Below are positions 26,155 to 34,510 of a stretch of DNA of 64,000 nt, piece by piece. The stretch is from DAOTTI01 sp034437795 (GTDB lineage: Bacteria > Chloroflexota > UBA11872 > UBA12225). The stretch spans positions 1 through 64,000 of the forward strand of contig DAOTTI010000012.1 in the NCBI GenBank assembly GCA_034437795.1, written 5' to 3'. A program made the translations under genes and the position numbers. The notes under the pieces were generated by a model that ran no database searches, was not told where the DNA came from, and saw nothing but the letters and a program-made list of their open reading frames with translations. Numbering within the stretch: position 1 is the first letter of the stretch; every line of letters starts with the position of its first letter.

Positions 26155-26925
26155 CTACCCTCGTTGAGTGAACAGCCGCCGGGAAGCGATGACGAGTGTC
26201 TTGTCGTCGTCGGTACGGGCGTTCACCCGCTCCGACGACAGAAAGCGCTGGAGGTGCTGCTCGGCTTCAACGATGTCGTTCGAATCGGCAACCAGCGCGA
26301 ATAGGGGAAGAAAGAAGGGCTCGTGCGGGGTATAGGACGGCAACTGCACCGCTAAATGCAAGAGGCCGTCGGTCAGTGCGGCGAAAGCCAGCGGCCTGTC
26401 CAAGCGCACGTGTATGTCGAGGCCGTCGAGCGCTCCATCGCTAGTCAGGAAGGGCACCTCGTTGGCGTACTGGCCACGCTGCGGCCTAAGCAGGAGCCGC
26501 AATGCCATCTCGGCATCAAGCACCACAACGATCCCGTCGCCCACCTGAGCTGCAACGAGCACCTCCTCAGTTGCAACGACGCCGCAGAGTGTCGTGGCGA
26601 ACGACCGGACCGGAGCCGACTCCCGCTCAGCATATTGGATCACGGCGTTGCGAGCCTGCTTGAAAGCCTCTAAAACCAATGCTTCCCAGTCGTCAGGACC
26701 CGATGCAGCCAGCATGGCACGTAGTGCCGCGTCGCAGAACGCCCGGGTAGCCACATCTGCGCCCTCGCGTGAGCGCAATGCAGAGCCCGCGCCGTCGCCG
26801 ATGGCCATCACGAGTGTCCGGTCATGCACTCGGCATGCGAATGAGTCCTGACAGTCCGCTCCCTTCGCAGCGTGGGAGGAACCAACAGCCGAGGCTGCGA
26901 TAATGCGCCAGGAGCAATCAGGCAT
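26155..26925 (-). CDS. PP2C-type protein phosphatase of a TerY-P triad
   Basis: A 256-residue PP2C-like metal-dependent phosphatase. It shows GSSHAAKGADCQDSF (D27), then MAIGDGAGSA (D44, G45), FATTLCGVV, VAAQVGDGIVVV, and the late Asp motif LTDGLLHL. These match the compact PP2C_2 branch that pairs with TerY-like vWA proteins. ATG 26925 begins the domain (MPDCSWRII); the longer frame overlaps the vWA gene and is not used. It sits 14 nt after the vWA stop and 16 nt before the kinase, so it should counteract the kinase in one operon. Confidence 0.9.
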   Translation of the reverse strand: MPDCSWRIIAASAVGSSHAAKGADCQDSFACRVHDRTLVMAIGDGAGSALRSREGADVATRAFCDAALRAMLAASGPDDWEALVLEAFKQARNAVIQYAERESAPVRSFATTLCGVVATEEVLVAAQVGDGIVVVLDAEMALRLLLRPQRGQYANEVPFLTSDGALDGLDIHVRLDRPLAFAALTDGLLHLAVQLPSYTPHEPFFLPLFALVADSNDIVEAEQHLQRFLSSERVNARTDDDKTLVIASRRLFTQRG

Positions 26926-26939
26926 CGGCTCGCCGCGCG

Positions 26940-27662
26940 CTACGAGTGGGACGTGTCCACCTGCCCCCAACCGACGGGCGGGAGCGGCACTTGCTCGCCC
27001 GGCCTCGACTGGGCGACCACCGAGACGCTCTTGGAGAGCCACTGGAAGAGCTCGCGAAAGGCCAGCCCCTTTAACCTTACGGGAGGACGCTGATCGGAGA
27101 AACGCGACAGCACCTGCAGATCCGCCCCTTCCACGCCAACTGCGTAAAACGTGACGCCCTTTCGTGCTTCTTCGGCCCTAATCTCGTCCGCCGCGGCTTG
27201 CCACCCAAAGTCCGTTGGATGCCCATCCGTGATCAGAAACATCCACGGGCGGAAATAGTCAATGTTGTCCCTCCGATAGATGGCCTTCCTATCCCTGATA
27301 AGCGATAGCGCCCTTCGAACCGCTTCGCCCATGGGCGTTGCTCCGCTCGTTACCAGCACTGGCGGGGCGAAAGCATCAACCGTAACGAACGCCTGCTCAG
27401 CATCGAATGGGATCGCGCCGCCAGCCCCTTTAACGTCCAGAGCCTGCACGGTGCCACCGAAGGTAACTATGGCAACTTCCACACGCAGAGACACGAGTGG
27501 GTCGGACCTAACTGCTTCAGCGAACTCCTTAAGACCCTGGTTTAGCTCCTGGATCGGGTCGCCCGACATCGAGGAAGATGTATCCAGGACCAGCACCAGT
27601 GGGCACCGAGGCTCTGGGTTGTCAGCGAACTCGACGCTCTCAAGAGGCTGCTGAAGCGTCAT
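26940..27662 (-). CDS. TerY-like von Willebrand factor A domain protein
   Basis: A 240-residue single vWA domain. The MIDAS metal site is D27-x-S29-x-S31 (LDTSSSM), with the Thr loop TSGATPMGEAV and the Asp loop LITDGHPTD. This is the TerY subfamily, first gene of TerY-P triads (vWA, PP2C, kinase), thought to act as a metal-dependent protein-binding module in a stress or defence response. AGGAG lies 11 nt before ATG 27662. A sigma-70 type promoter with an internal palindrome lies about 110 nt upstream. No other ter genes (terB, terC, terD) are in the window. Confidence 0.9.
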   Translation of the reverse strand: MTLQQPLESVEFADNPEPRCPLVLVLDTSSSMSGDPIQELNQGLKEFAEAVRSDPLVSLRVEVAIVTFGGTVQALDVKGAGGAIPFDAEQAFVTVDAFAPPVLVTSGATPMGEAVRRALSLIRDRKAIYRRDNIDYFRPWMFLITDGHPTDFGWQAAADEIRAEEARKGVTFYAVGVEGADLQVLSRFSDQRPPVRLKGLAFRELFQWLSKSVSVVAQSRPGEQVPLPPVGWGQVDTSHS

Positions 27663-27769
27663 TCACTGGTACTCCTGGGTCGCCATCCCACTGATCCCTG
27701 CCCAAAGGGCGAAGCCTCACTGCACCGAGCCTTGCCTTCATAGGCTCAGCGCTTTACGCAGCCACCAAT

Positions 27770-27799
27770 AATATACCACAACGCTAGCTTGTGATTCAA
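27770..27799 (-). promoter_or_regulatory. Promoter with spacer palindrome for the TerY-P-like operon
   Basis: Minus strand: TTGAAT (27794-27799), an 18-bp spacer, TATATT (27770-27775). The spacer is nearly all occupied by CACAAGCTAGCGTTGTG (27777-27793), an imperfect palindrome with arms CACAA/TTGTG. It lies about 110 nt upstream of the vWA start codon. A repressor bound there would cover the promoter. The remainder of 27663-27877 has no gene. Confidence 0.5.
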
Positions 27800-27877
27800 C
27801 CGTGAGGGAGCATGTCTGACACGGCGGGAGCAGGCGGCAAGTGGGACGGCGGGCCGCGTTGGCGGCTGATGGGCCGC

Positions 27878-28240
27878 TCAGGGGGGCAATTCGATGGCTG
27901 GCGTGCGGGACGCAGGGCGGTAGCGGCGCCCTTTGGGGCGACCAGCCGGCTGGTCGCAGGGTTTTGGTGCGGCGGCCGGAGTGCCGAACAGTTCGCGAAG
28001 CTGCGAAAATGCGCGGTGCACGCGGTAGGGCGTCAACTGGCCGGCTGGGCGGGGGCGTTCCCACGGCAGGCGGTGGTCGATGACGAAGGGCCGGGCGAGC
28101 CTCAGTTGGGTGTAGGCAAGCACCACCAGCCAGGTCCACCGCTCGGCGGCCGCCGGCTGACGCACCCGCAGGGCCGTCCAGCCCAGGCTCTGTTTCTTTC
28201 CGAATCTCAGGGTATGCTCCAGATCGAAGCGGTGGACCTA
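27878..28240 (-). pseudogene. C-terminal remnant of a DDE-type IS transposase
   Basis: After an in-frame TAG the frame reads VHRFDLEHTLRFGKKQSLGW, TALRVRQPAAAERWTWLVV, LAYTQLRLARPFVIDHRLPW, RPAGQLTPYRVHRAFSQLR and ends in a basic tail. This is the C-terminal third of transposases of the IS701-like/NF041680-like DDE group (RWxIEHTFRF...GW, RWTWLV, AYTQLRLAR). The DDE core lies upstream and is missing. It marks the right side of the lower-GC island and indicates past transposition. Confidence 0.7.
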
Positions 28241-28282
28241 GGCCCGCCAGATCCAGGCTATCCTGGATCGCCCGCCGCCCGC

Positions 28283-28382
28283 CCTGCAATGACCAGCCGG
28301 CGGTGGCCGCGGCCACACCACCGACGCCGGCGTGGCCCTGCCCAGGCCCGGCGATCCTGCAATGACCAGCCGGCGGTGGCCG
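28283..28382 (+). repeat. Identical 27-bp direct repeats 73 bp apart
   Basis: Copies at 28283-28309 and 28356-28382, each starting CCTGCAATGACCAGCCGGCG. They lie between the transposase remnant and the creatininase gene and may be scars of repeated insertion. Confidence 0.6.
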
Positions 28383-28390
28383 TAGACACC

Positions 28391-29131
28391 TTACGCCTCA
28401 GCGCGGCCTTTGATGCGGTCCAGCGCGTCGAAGGTAGCGCGGATTGCGTCGACGGCCGCGGGCACCAGTTGCTCGAGGTAGCGCCGGCCCTTGTCCGCCG
28501 TCGCGTCTGCCGCGTGGCCCCAGACGCCGCTCGGCTCGAGCGCCTTGATGGGCGCGTACAGCAGGAAGCTCTGGGTGTAGGGCACATCGGTGTTGATGGC
28601 GCGGTCCATCTTGACCAGGTTGGGCGCGATGTGGAGCATGCGAGAGGTCTCACTCTCGCCGGCATGGATGCTGCCGGGCGGTTCGGTAAAGGGACTGGTG
28701 GGGACGGACGCCTCCAGCAGGATGACCTGCAGGTCGTGGTCATCGCGGTTGAGGTCCTGGATAATGGGGCGCACGACGAAGTTCCCGCCGTGGCCGTTGA
28801 GGATCACGACGCGCCTCACGCCCTGCGCTCGGAGAGAGAGCACGATGTCCTTGACGAGGGCCATGAGCGTCTGGTTCGTGATCCAGACGGTGCCGGGTGA
28901 ACCGCGGTGCATGTGGCTGACGGTGATAGGGATGGTTGGCAGGCGCCAGATGGGGAGGCGGCGGGCGATCTGGTCGGCGAGGTAGTCGACCTGGAAGGTA
29001 TCGGTACCGCAGGGGAGGTGCGCGCCGTGCTGCTCCGTGGCGCCGAGCGGGAGTAAGGCTATCGTCGGCTGGGCGGCGGCGAAATCGGCACTGGTGCGGC
29101 GGTGGTCAAGGATGTCGGGATCCGGTCGCAT
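28391..29131 (-). CDS. Creatininase family amidohydrolase
   Basis: A 246-residue second creatininase-fold protein. It has ATEQHGAHLP (Glu and His ligands), CGTDTF (Asp), NGHGGN, and IHAGESETS (Glu). GGAAGGAG lies 6 nt before ATG 29131, which fixes the start; the frame is open further upstream without support. It is divergent from the solute-binding protein at 29461. Identity to the paralogue at 8478 is clearly limited outside the motifs, so substrates may differ. Confidence 0.9.
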   Translation of the reverse strand: MRPDPDILDHRRTSADFAAAQPTIALLPLGATEQHGAHLPCGTDTFQVDYLADQIARRLPIWRLPTIPITVSHMHRGSPGTVWITNQTLMALVKDIVLSLRAQGVRRVVILNGHGGNFVVRPIIQDLNRDDHDLQVILLEASVPTSPFTEPPGSIHAGESETSRMLHIAPNLVKMDRAINTDVPYTQSFLLYAPIKALEPSGVWGHAADATADKGRRYLEQLVPAAVDAIRATFDALDRIKGRAEA

Positions 29132-29270
29132 TGAAGGCTCCTTCCAAGAACGTACCAATGTAGCGTCTGTGTCCGGCCGGTGGCGAGGGATCGCTCCTGC
29201 GACGACGAAGCAGTGGCTCACTGCCGGAGGCGGCTCTGGAGGTGATCAGACCCGGCCTGCGGAGCAGCAG

Positions 29271-29290
29271 CGCCACGCCGCCGCGTGGCG
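29271..29290. promoter_or_regulatory. Perfect 8-bp hairpin in divergent region
   Basis: CGCCACGC, CGCC, GCGTGGCG. It lies in the 329-bp region between the divergent creatininase and solute-binding-protein genes; it could be an operator or leader hairpin. Nothing else is recognised in that region. Confidence 0.35.
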
Positions 29291-29460
29291 ACCCGTTCGT
29301 AGCCGGCAACACGGCACGCGCGCACCACCTAACGGGGGAGCCAGCTGCCATGGCCAGCCCCACGTGGCCGGTGGCACCGCAGGCACTCTACACTAACGAC
29401 CACCCAGGAAGTGGGCCCGGAGACCGGAGTACAGGAGAGATGGAAGGGAGCCTACGGCAG

Positions 29461-30849
29461 ATGAAGATGGAGACGGCAGAGGCGTTGACGGCCATACGAA
29501 GCACGCTGTCGAGGCGGCGGGTGGTGCACCGGCTGGTGGCTGCGGCCGCGGGAGCAACCGGCACGGCACTGGCGGTCGCCTGCGGACGAGCCGGTGGTGG
29601 GCCGGCCGGCGAGGGGATGCCGGCGCCGGCGAAAGGTCCGGTCACCATCCGGTTTGCCACGTGGGCCAGTGGGGCGCAGGCGGAGATGAAGGAGCGGCAG
29701 CTAGAGGCCTTCAACCAGGCGCAATCGGGTATCAAGGCCGTCCTGGAATCAACGTCCACCAGCGGCGAGTACTGGACCAAGATGCAGACGCAGTTCGCTG
29801 CGAGCCCGGAGGACGTGCCGGAGGTCTTCTGGCAGAGCGGATCGTACTTCCTGCAGTTCTCAGCCAGCGGCTGGCATCTGGACCTGGGGCCTTACGTCAA
29901 GCGCGACAAGTTCGACCTGACCAAGCACAACCGGCAGCTTGAGGTGGAGGAGTATCAGGGCAAGCTGTATGCGCTACCGTACGGCACCGGGGGCGTGGTG
30001 ATGTATTACAACAAGAGCCTCTTCGACGCAGCTGGGGTCAGGTATCCCACGGAGACGTGGACCTGGGACGACGTGCGAGCCGCGGCGCAGAAGCTGACCC
30101 GGCCAGGCGCGGCCGAGACCGGCGGCCAGTGGGGGTTCGTCGCTTACCCGAACGCCGGCGAAACCGGCTACCTCCCGTTCGTCTACGCCAACGGCGGGGC
30201 GCAGCTGAACAAGGAGCGCACGCGGGTCCTGCTGGACCAGCCACAGACGATCGCCGCATTCGAATGGCTGACCGATAACATCTACAAGCACCGGATCATG
30301 CCGAGGCCGGGCGAACTGAGGCGCGCCCCGGGGCAGAACGACGACTTCATGACCGGTAAGGTGGCTATGTTCATCGGGGGCACGTGGCGGCTCTCCGACT
30401 ACATGCCGATGCAGGACTTCCAGTGGGACATGGCCCACGTCCCGCTTTCCCCCACGACCAGGAAGCGGGGCACGACGTTTAACGAGAACCCGGTCTCGAT
30501 CCCCCGGTTCACCAGGGTGCCAGAGGCGGCGTGGGCGCTGGCGAAGTTCCTCAATGAGGAGAAGGCGCAGAAGATCATGGGGGAGTCCAAGCGTAAGGCG
30601 CCGACGCTGAAGACCGCCGTCAGCGACCCGAACGGGTTCCTGAAGCCGCCGCCGGCCAACATCCGGGTAGCCGCCGATCTGTACGCTTACGCCCAGGCGC
30701 TGCCGTTCGTGGCCTGCCCGGCGGCGATGAACGAGGCGATCAATCCAGAGCTCAACGCCATCTACAACGGGACGAAGCCGCCGGCTGAGGCGCTGCGGGC
30801 GGCAACGCAGGCAGGCAATGCGGTGCTGGCCGCCAATAAGTGCAGCTAA
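29461..30849 (+). CDS. Lipoprotein extracellular solute-binding protein, family 1
   Basis: A 462-residue sugar-binding lipoprotein. The signal (STLSRRRVVHRLVAAAAG) ends in a lipobox (AVAC), and the mature part starts VTIRFATWAS. Family blocks are EYQGKLYALPYGTGGVVMYY, WTWDDVRAAAQKL and GKVAMFIGGTWRL. ATG 29461 (MKMETAEAL) is chosen; an ATG at 29440 has a Shine-Dalgarno too close. The TAA at 30847-30849 lies inside the end of an 86-bp repeat. No permease is adjacent; a Gfo/Idh/MocA dehydrogenase follows downstream. Confidence 0.9.
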   Translation: MKMETAEALTAIRSTLSRRRVVHRLVAAAAGATGTALAVACGRAGGGPAGEGMPAPAKGPVTIRFATWASGAQAEMKERQLEAFNQAQSGIKAVLESTSTSGEYWTKMQTQFAASPEDVPEVFWQSGSYFLQFSASGWHLDLGPYVKRDKFDLTKHNRQLEVEEYQGKLYALPYGTGGVVMYYNKSLFDAAGVRYPTETWTWDDVRAAAQKLTRPGAAETGGQWGFVAYPNAGETGYLPFVYANGGAQLNKERTRVLLDQPQTIAAFEWLTDNIYKHRIMPRPGELRRAPGQNDDFMTGKVAMFIGGTWRLSDYMPMQDFQWDMAHVPLSPTTRKRGTTFNENPVSIPRFTRVPEAAWALAKFLNEEKAQKIMGESKRKAPTLKTAVSDPNGFLKPPPANIRVAADLYAYAQALPFVACPAAMNEAINPELNAIYNGTKPPAEALRAATQAGNAVLAANKCS

Positions 30850-30931
30850 GTCGGCGCTGGTATGTTCGTGCGGGACAGGACGGCCGGGCATCGATGGACA
30901 GGGCGACGCGAACATACCAGCGGATACTTAG
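30846..30931 (+). repeat. 86-bp inverted-repeat element, copy 3
   Basis: The best-preserved copy: the inner arms CGCTGGTATGTTCG and CGAACATACCAGCG are perfectly complementary, and the outer CTAAGT/ACTTAG also pair. Its left end CTAAG contains the TAA stop of the upstream solute-binding-protein gene. The remaining sequence up to 31108 is gene-free. Confidence 0.9.
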
Positions 30932-31108
30932 CCGGGCGCCGGTACACTCTGGCCTTCTTCTCCTGAAGGGCACCGCAGCCTCGATGGCCTGAATGGACCA
31001 GGAGACCGACCAGCCAGCCTCGCTACTTGCACGCCAGGGGACCATGGGAAGGGACGGACAGGGCTGGAATGTGACGCAGCGGGCCCGCGGGGTCTGGAGA
31101 GCGACGCG

Positions 31109-32137
31109 ATGCGAGTGGGACTGATTGGCTGTACCGGGCACTGGCGCACGTATGCGGAGGCGCTGCGGTCGTTTCCCGACCTGGAGATCAGCGCCGTGGC
31201 TGTGGCCGCGCCGGAGGAACGGCTGGCGCAGTTCGATGGCGCCCCTGGGGTGACGGAGGCGACGCGACGCTATGACACGCCCATGGCGCTGCTTGCTCAG
31301 GCGGAGCGGGGAGGCCTGGACGCAGTGCAGGTGAGCACCCGGCCGGATCTGGCCGAGCAGTGGGTGCGGGCGGCCATCGAGCGAGGCCTGCCGGTGATGG
31401 CGGAGAAGCCGCTGGCCACGTCGCTGGACACGTTGCACGAGCTCTACGCGCTGGCGCGCCACCACCGCGTGCTGGTCTCGGCGATGCACGCGCAGCGGGG
31501 CACGCCCCTGGTGGCCGCGGTGCGGGATGCCGTCCGGTCCGGGGCCACCGGCAGCCCCCTCCTGGCCCATAACCAGAAGTCGTATCGGTGGGGGACGGCG
31601 CGTCCGGACTTCTTCCGCTCGCGGGCGACGTTCCCGGGCGTGGCGCCGTACATCGGCATCCACGTCTTCGACTGGCTGCTGTGGATCCTGGGCGATCGCT
31701 TCGTGGAGGTTTCTGGGGCTGGGTCGGCGGCGGCCCGACCCGATTACGGGGCCTGCGCCAGCCATGCAGCGTACCTGCTGCGCCTGACCGGGGATGGGAT
31801 GGCCACGGTGACCCTGGACTATCTGCGACCGGAGGGAGCGCCGACCCACGGCGATGAGCGGATCCGCATCGCGGGCACGCGGGGTGTGGTGGAGGTGGCG
31901 GTAGCGCAGGGCGCCGGCACCCTGCTCACGGCTGAAGGGGTGCGCCCGCTCACGCCGCCGCCGGCGCCGCAGTGGTACGCGAGCTTCCTGCTGGCGGTTC
32001 AGGGTCGAGGGCAGCCGATCATCCCGCGGTGGGAGGCGTTTCGGGCCACGGAGGTGGCGCTGAAGGCGCAACTCGCCGCCGACCGCGGCCGGCCGGTGAG
32101 CCTGGTGGGTTCACCGTACCGTCCCGAGGACGACTAA
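31109..32137 (+). CDS. Gfo/Idh/MocA family oxidoreductase
   Basis: A 342-residue NAD(P)-dependent sugar dehydrogenase. It has the N-terminal Rossmann segment MRVGLIGCTGHW, the DAVQVSTRP strand and the conserved AEKPLATS motif with catalytic Lys. The barrel-like C-terminal domain has the His motif PYIGIHVFDWLLW. Gly content of the dinucleotide loop is lower than usual (GCTGHW). It probably oxidises a sugar or cyclitol taken up through the preceding solute-binding protein. ATG 31109 is the first residue of the domain. Confidence 0.88.
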   Translation: MRVGLIGCTGHWRTYAEALRSFPDLEISAVAVAAPEERLAQFDGAPGVTEATRRYDTPMALLAQAERGGLDAVQVSTRPDLAEQWVRAAIERGLPVMAEKPLATSLDTLHELYALARHHRVLVSAMHAQRGTPLVAAVRDAVRSGATGSPLLAHNQKSYRWGTARPDFFRSRATFPGVAPYIGIHVFDWLLWILGDRFVEVSGAGSAAARPDYGACASHAAYLLRLTGDGMATVTLDYLRPEGAPTHGDERIRIAGTRGVVEVAVAQGAGTLLTAEGVRPLTPPPAPQWYASFLLAVQGRGQPIIPRWEAFRATEVALKAQLAADRGRPVSLVGSPYRPEDD

Positions 32138-32156
32138 CGTGGATTATTCACGAGCG

Positions 32157-32430
32157 GCGCTCTCACCCTCGCCTTCTCCCAGAGGGAGAGGGGACACATC
32201 GCCGGCCATGAACCATCCAGGCTGAGCCGGCAGGACGGGCACGGCGCTCTTGCCAGAAGCGCCGAGCCGCGGCGCGCACACGCGTGACGAGCGTGGATGG
32301 TTCAGTAGGCGCAGCTCTCACGCTCTCGCGCAGGGAGAGGGAGCCGGTAGAGCTCCAGGAAGTCGTCGGCCTGGAGCCCCACCTTCTCGTACAGGGAGAG
32401 GGAACTGGTCGCCGGCCATAAAGAATGCGG
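32157..32430. repeat. Run of type A palindromic repeats
   Basis: At least three units: CTTCTCCCAGAGGGAGAGG at about 32179, GCGCAGGGAGAGGGAGCC at about 32327, and a CGTACAGGGAGAGGGAACTGG unit at about 32392, each with a GCCGGCCAT tail. They fill the whole 294-bp convergent gap. Confidence 0.7.
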
Positions 32431-32431
32431 G

Positions 32432-33421
32432 TTAGCCTTCGGCGCAGACGGGCTCGGTGCCGCTCCAGCGATTGAACTTCCCTTCGGGCGGCTGGGCGGC
32501 CAGGCGGGAGCGGGTGGCGTGCCACAGGCTCTGCCAGACGCGCCAGTCGTGCACCTCGGCGGCAGGGTTGCGACGGCTGCGCACGACGAAGGAGGGGAAC
32601 CACGGGCGGCCGGTAGGCTGGCCGATGGGTTGATAGCGCAGGTCGAAGCTCCACCGGACGTCGTTGCTCCGGTTGCGGAGCGACGCGTGCATCGTCCGGC
32701 GGTGCAGGAAGAGCACGCTGCCGCGGCGCATGGGCAGGGGCGTGGCGTCGGAGCCACGGAGCTCGTCGGGGATGTGCAGGCCGCGGCGGGCGCCGTTGGG
32801 CTTGGCCGGACAATGGGTGACCAGGCCCCGCTGGTGGCTGCGCGGGACGACGCACAGGCAGCCGTTTTCCACCGTGGCGTCGGAGACGGGGATCCAGACC
32901 GTGAGCATCTCGGTCTCATCCACCTCCGGCAGGGCCACGCCCTGGTCCTGGTGCCAGTCGGTCCAGCTCACCAGCCCGCCGAAGCCTTCCGGCAGCAGGT
33001 GCTCCGGTGGCTTGATGCGGACGTGCTGGATGGGGTTGGAGAGGATCTCCGGCCCGATGAACTGTTCGATCACGTCGACCAGGCGGGGGCTGGTGAGCAG
33101 GGCGAAGGTGGCCGGGCCGAGGTGGATGGGGGTGTCCTCGGTAACGCCGGAGAACGGCAAGGAGATGTCGAAGGGCTGGTAACCTCGGGGGCCCATCTCA
33201 GTCAGGACGCGGGCCAGGCGCTGGGCGAAGGGCAGCTCGGCATAGGTGGAGGTGAGCTTGCCCTCGGCGTGCCACTTCGCCGCCAGGTCGTCCAGCAGCG
33301 CGGTATATTCGGCCACGACCGGCTCCAGGTCCTCACGGACGTCCAGCACGTCCTCGACGACGAGGTAGCCTTCCTCGTGGAAGCGTTCAAGGTCCACCTT
33401 GGGTGTGGTCGCCACTGCCAT
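32432..33421 (-). CDS. Phytanoyl-CoA dioxygenase family protein
   Basis: A 329-residue Fe(II)/2-oxoglutarate-dependent oxygenase. The facial triad is H157-x-D159 (WHQDQG) and H245 (HASLRN), with the 2-oxoglutarate-binding Arg at R257 (VRWSFDLRY). The N-terminal EEGYLVVEDVL is typical. AGGAGG lies 7 nt before ATG 33421 and sets the start. It hydroxylates an unknown small molecule. The 524-bp divergent region to the cupin gene holds two hairpins. Confidence 0.9.
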   Translation of the reverse strand: MAVATTPKVDLERFHEEGYLVVEDVLDVREDLEPVVAEYTALLDDLAAKWHAEGKLTSTYAELPFAQRLARVLTEMGPRGYQPFDISLPFSGVTEDTPIHLGPATFALLTSPRLVDVIEQFIGPEILSNPIQHVRIKPPEHLLPEGFGGLVSWTDWHQDQGVALPEVDETEMLTVWIPVSDATVENGCLCVVPRSHQRGLVTHCPAKPNGARRGLHIPDELRGSDATPLPMRRGSVLFLHRRTMHASLRNRSNDVRWSFDLRYQPIGQPTGRPWFPSFVVRSRRNPAAEVHDWRVWQSLWHATRSRLAAQPPEGKFNRWSGTEPVCAEG

Positions 33422-33727
33422 CAGTTTGCCTCCTGCTCTCTCTTCATCTTCCTCGGGCCTGCGCCAGGCTTCCAGAGCTAGTGCCGCGGCGGGCCTCGCG
33501 CTCCTGCGACGCCGCCCCCGCTCCGACATGGCAAGGGGAACGCCGACTAGCGGGAGAGGACGTCACCCCGGCGGCCACGCGTTGCGGCGCCCGCGGCGGA
33601 TGCCGGCCCCGACCTGGCACGTTCCAGACTTGCGGCGCATGCCCCACCTCGCTCGGCGGCCGGCGCACCAGCCGCGCTCCTGCTGGCATGCTATGCCATG
33701 ACCCGCGCCCTGTCAATAGGGGATTTT

Positions 33728-33776
33728 CGCCGGCCGGCCGCACGGGCCGGCCGCGTGTATCCTTCGGCGGAAGGAT
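33728..33776. promoter_or_regulatory. Two adjacent hairpins in divergent region
   Basis: First a GGCCGGCC-type inverted repeat around a CGCACG centre (33731-33753), then ATCCTTC, GGCG, GAAGGAT (33759-33776), a perfect 7-bp stem. They lie midway between the divergent dioxygenase and cupin genes; a promoter-linked or terminator role is open. The rest of 33422-33945 has no gene. Confidence 0.35.
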
Positions 33777-33945
33777 GGTCCAGGGGATCGGTAAGAGAGA
33801 GTAAGAGGAAAGCGGCCGGGGAAGCGGGAATAGCCACGGGCGCAAGCCGTCGGAGGCGGTGTAGGGCCAGACGAGGGGGTGAGGCGTACCATAGCGCAGT
33901 GAGGTACAAGGACGTCCACGAAAAGGAGAGACAAGGAGAGCGGCC

Positions 33946-34311
33946 ATGCCGATGCGCGTGATTACCGACCGGATCGGGATCTCGGCGCTATACGTCGATG
34001 AGACGCTGCCAAGCGCCGAACAGCCTCTCTACTTCCACCACCGCAGCGTGCCGCCGGGGGGCCGCGCGCACGCGCCCCACGTGCATGACGCGGACCAGGT
34101 GGAGGCCTTCTTCGTGATCGAGGGGGAGGCGGAGGTGCAGGTAGACGACGAGCGCTACCACCTCACGGCGGGGCAGGGGGCGGTGCTGAACCCGCGGCGC
34201 CTGCACGGCTTCCGGAACGCAGGGACGGCCCCGCTGCGCTACATCGTGATGACTGCTCCCGGCCCGCCGCCGGCGGGCGCTATCGGTCGGCGCGAGACGC
34301 CCGGCCGGTAG
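33946..34311 (+). CDS. Cupin domain protein
   Basis: A 121-residue single cupin_2 domain. Metal-binding motif 1 is HAPHVHDADQVEAFFVIEGEAEV (His, His and Glu spaced as expected) and motif 2 is LNPRRLHGFRNAGT with one His. Such proteins are dioxygenases, isomerases or ligand sensors. AAGGAG 7 nt before ATG 33946 fixes the start. The following 199 bp (34312-34510) show nothing. It may share a promoter region with the dioxygenase. Confidence 0.88.
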   Translation: MPMRVITDRIGISALYVDETLPSAEQPLYFHHRSVPPGGRAHAPHVHDADQVEAFFVIEGEAEVQVDDERYHLTAGQGAVLNPRRLHGFRNAGTAPLRYIVMTAPGPPPAGAIGRRETPGR

Positions 34312-34510
34312 CTTCTCAGACCTATTCGCGGATCCGGGCTCGCACCTGCTTCCCGTCCAGGTAGCGCGCCATGGATGAGCTCTCACCTGCCGATTGGTAT
34401 CGGTCTATTGCTCCAGGCTTCATCCGCAAGGAAGCAGTTCCGAGCAGGTCCCCTGAGGACGCGCTCAGTGATGCATCTGGCGGCTCGGTGCCACTTGCTG
34501 CCAGATCGGT

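Noticed and set aside
30846..30931. Rho-independent terminator
   Set aside because: The inverted repeat is strong, but the arms are separated by about 40 nt, no T-run follows, and the same 86-bp unit occurs where no gene ends (1458-1543).
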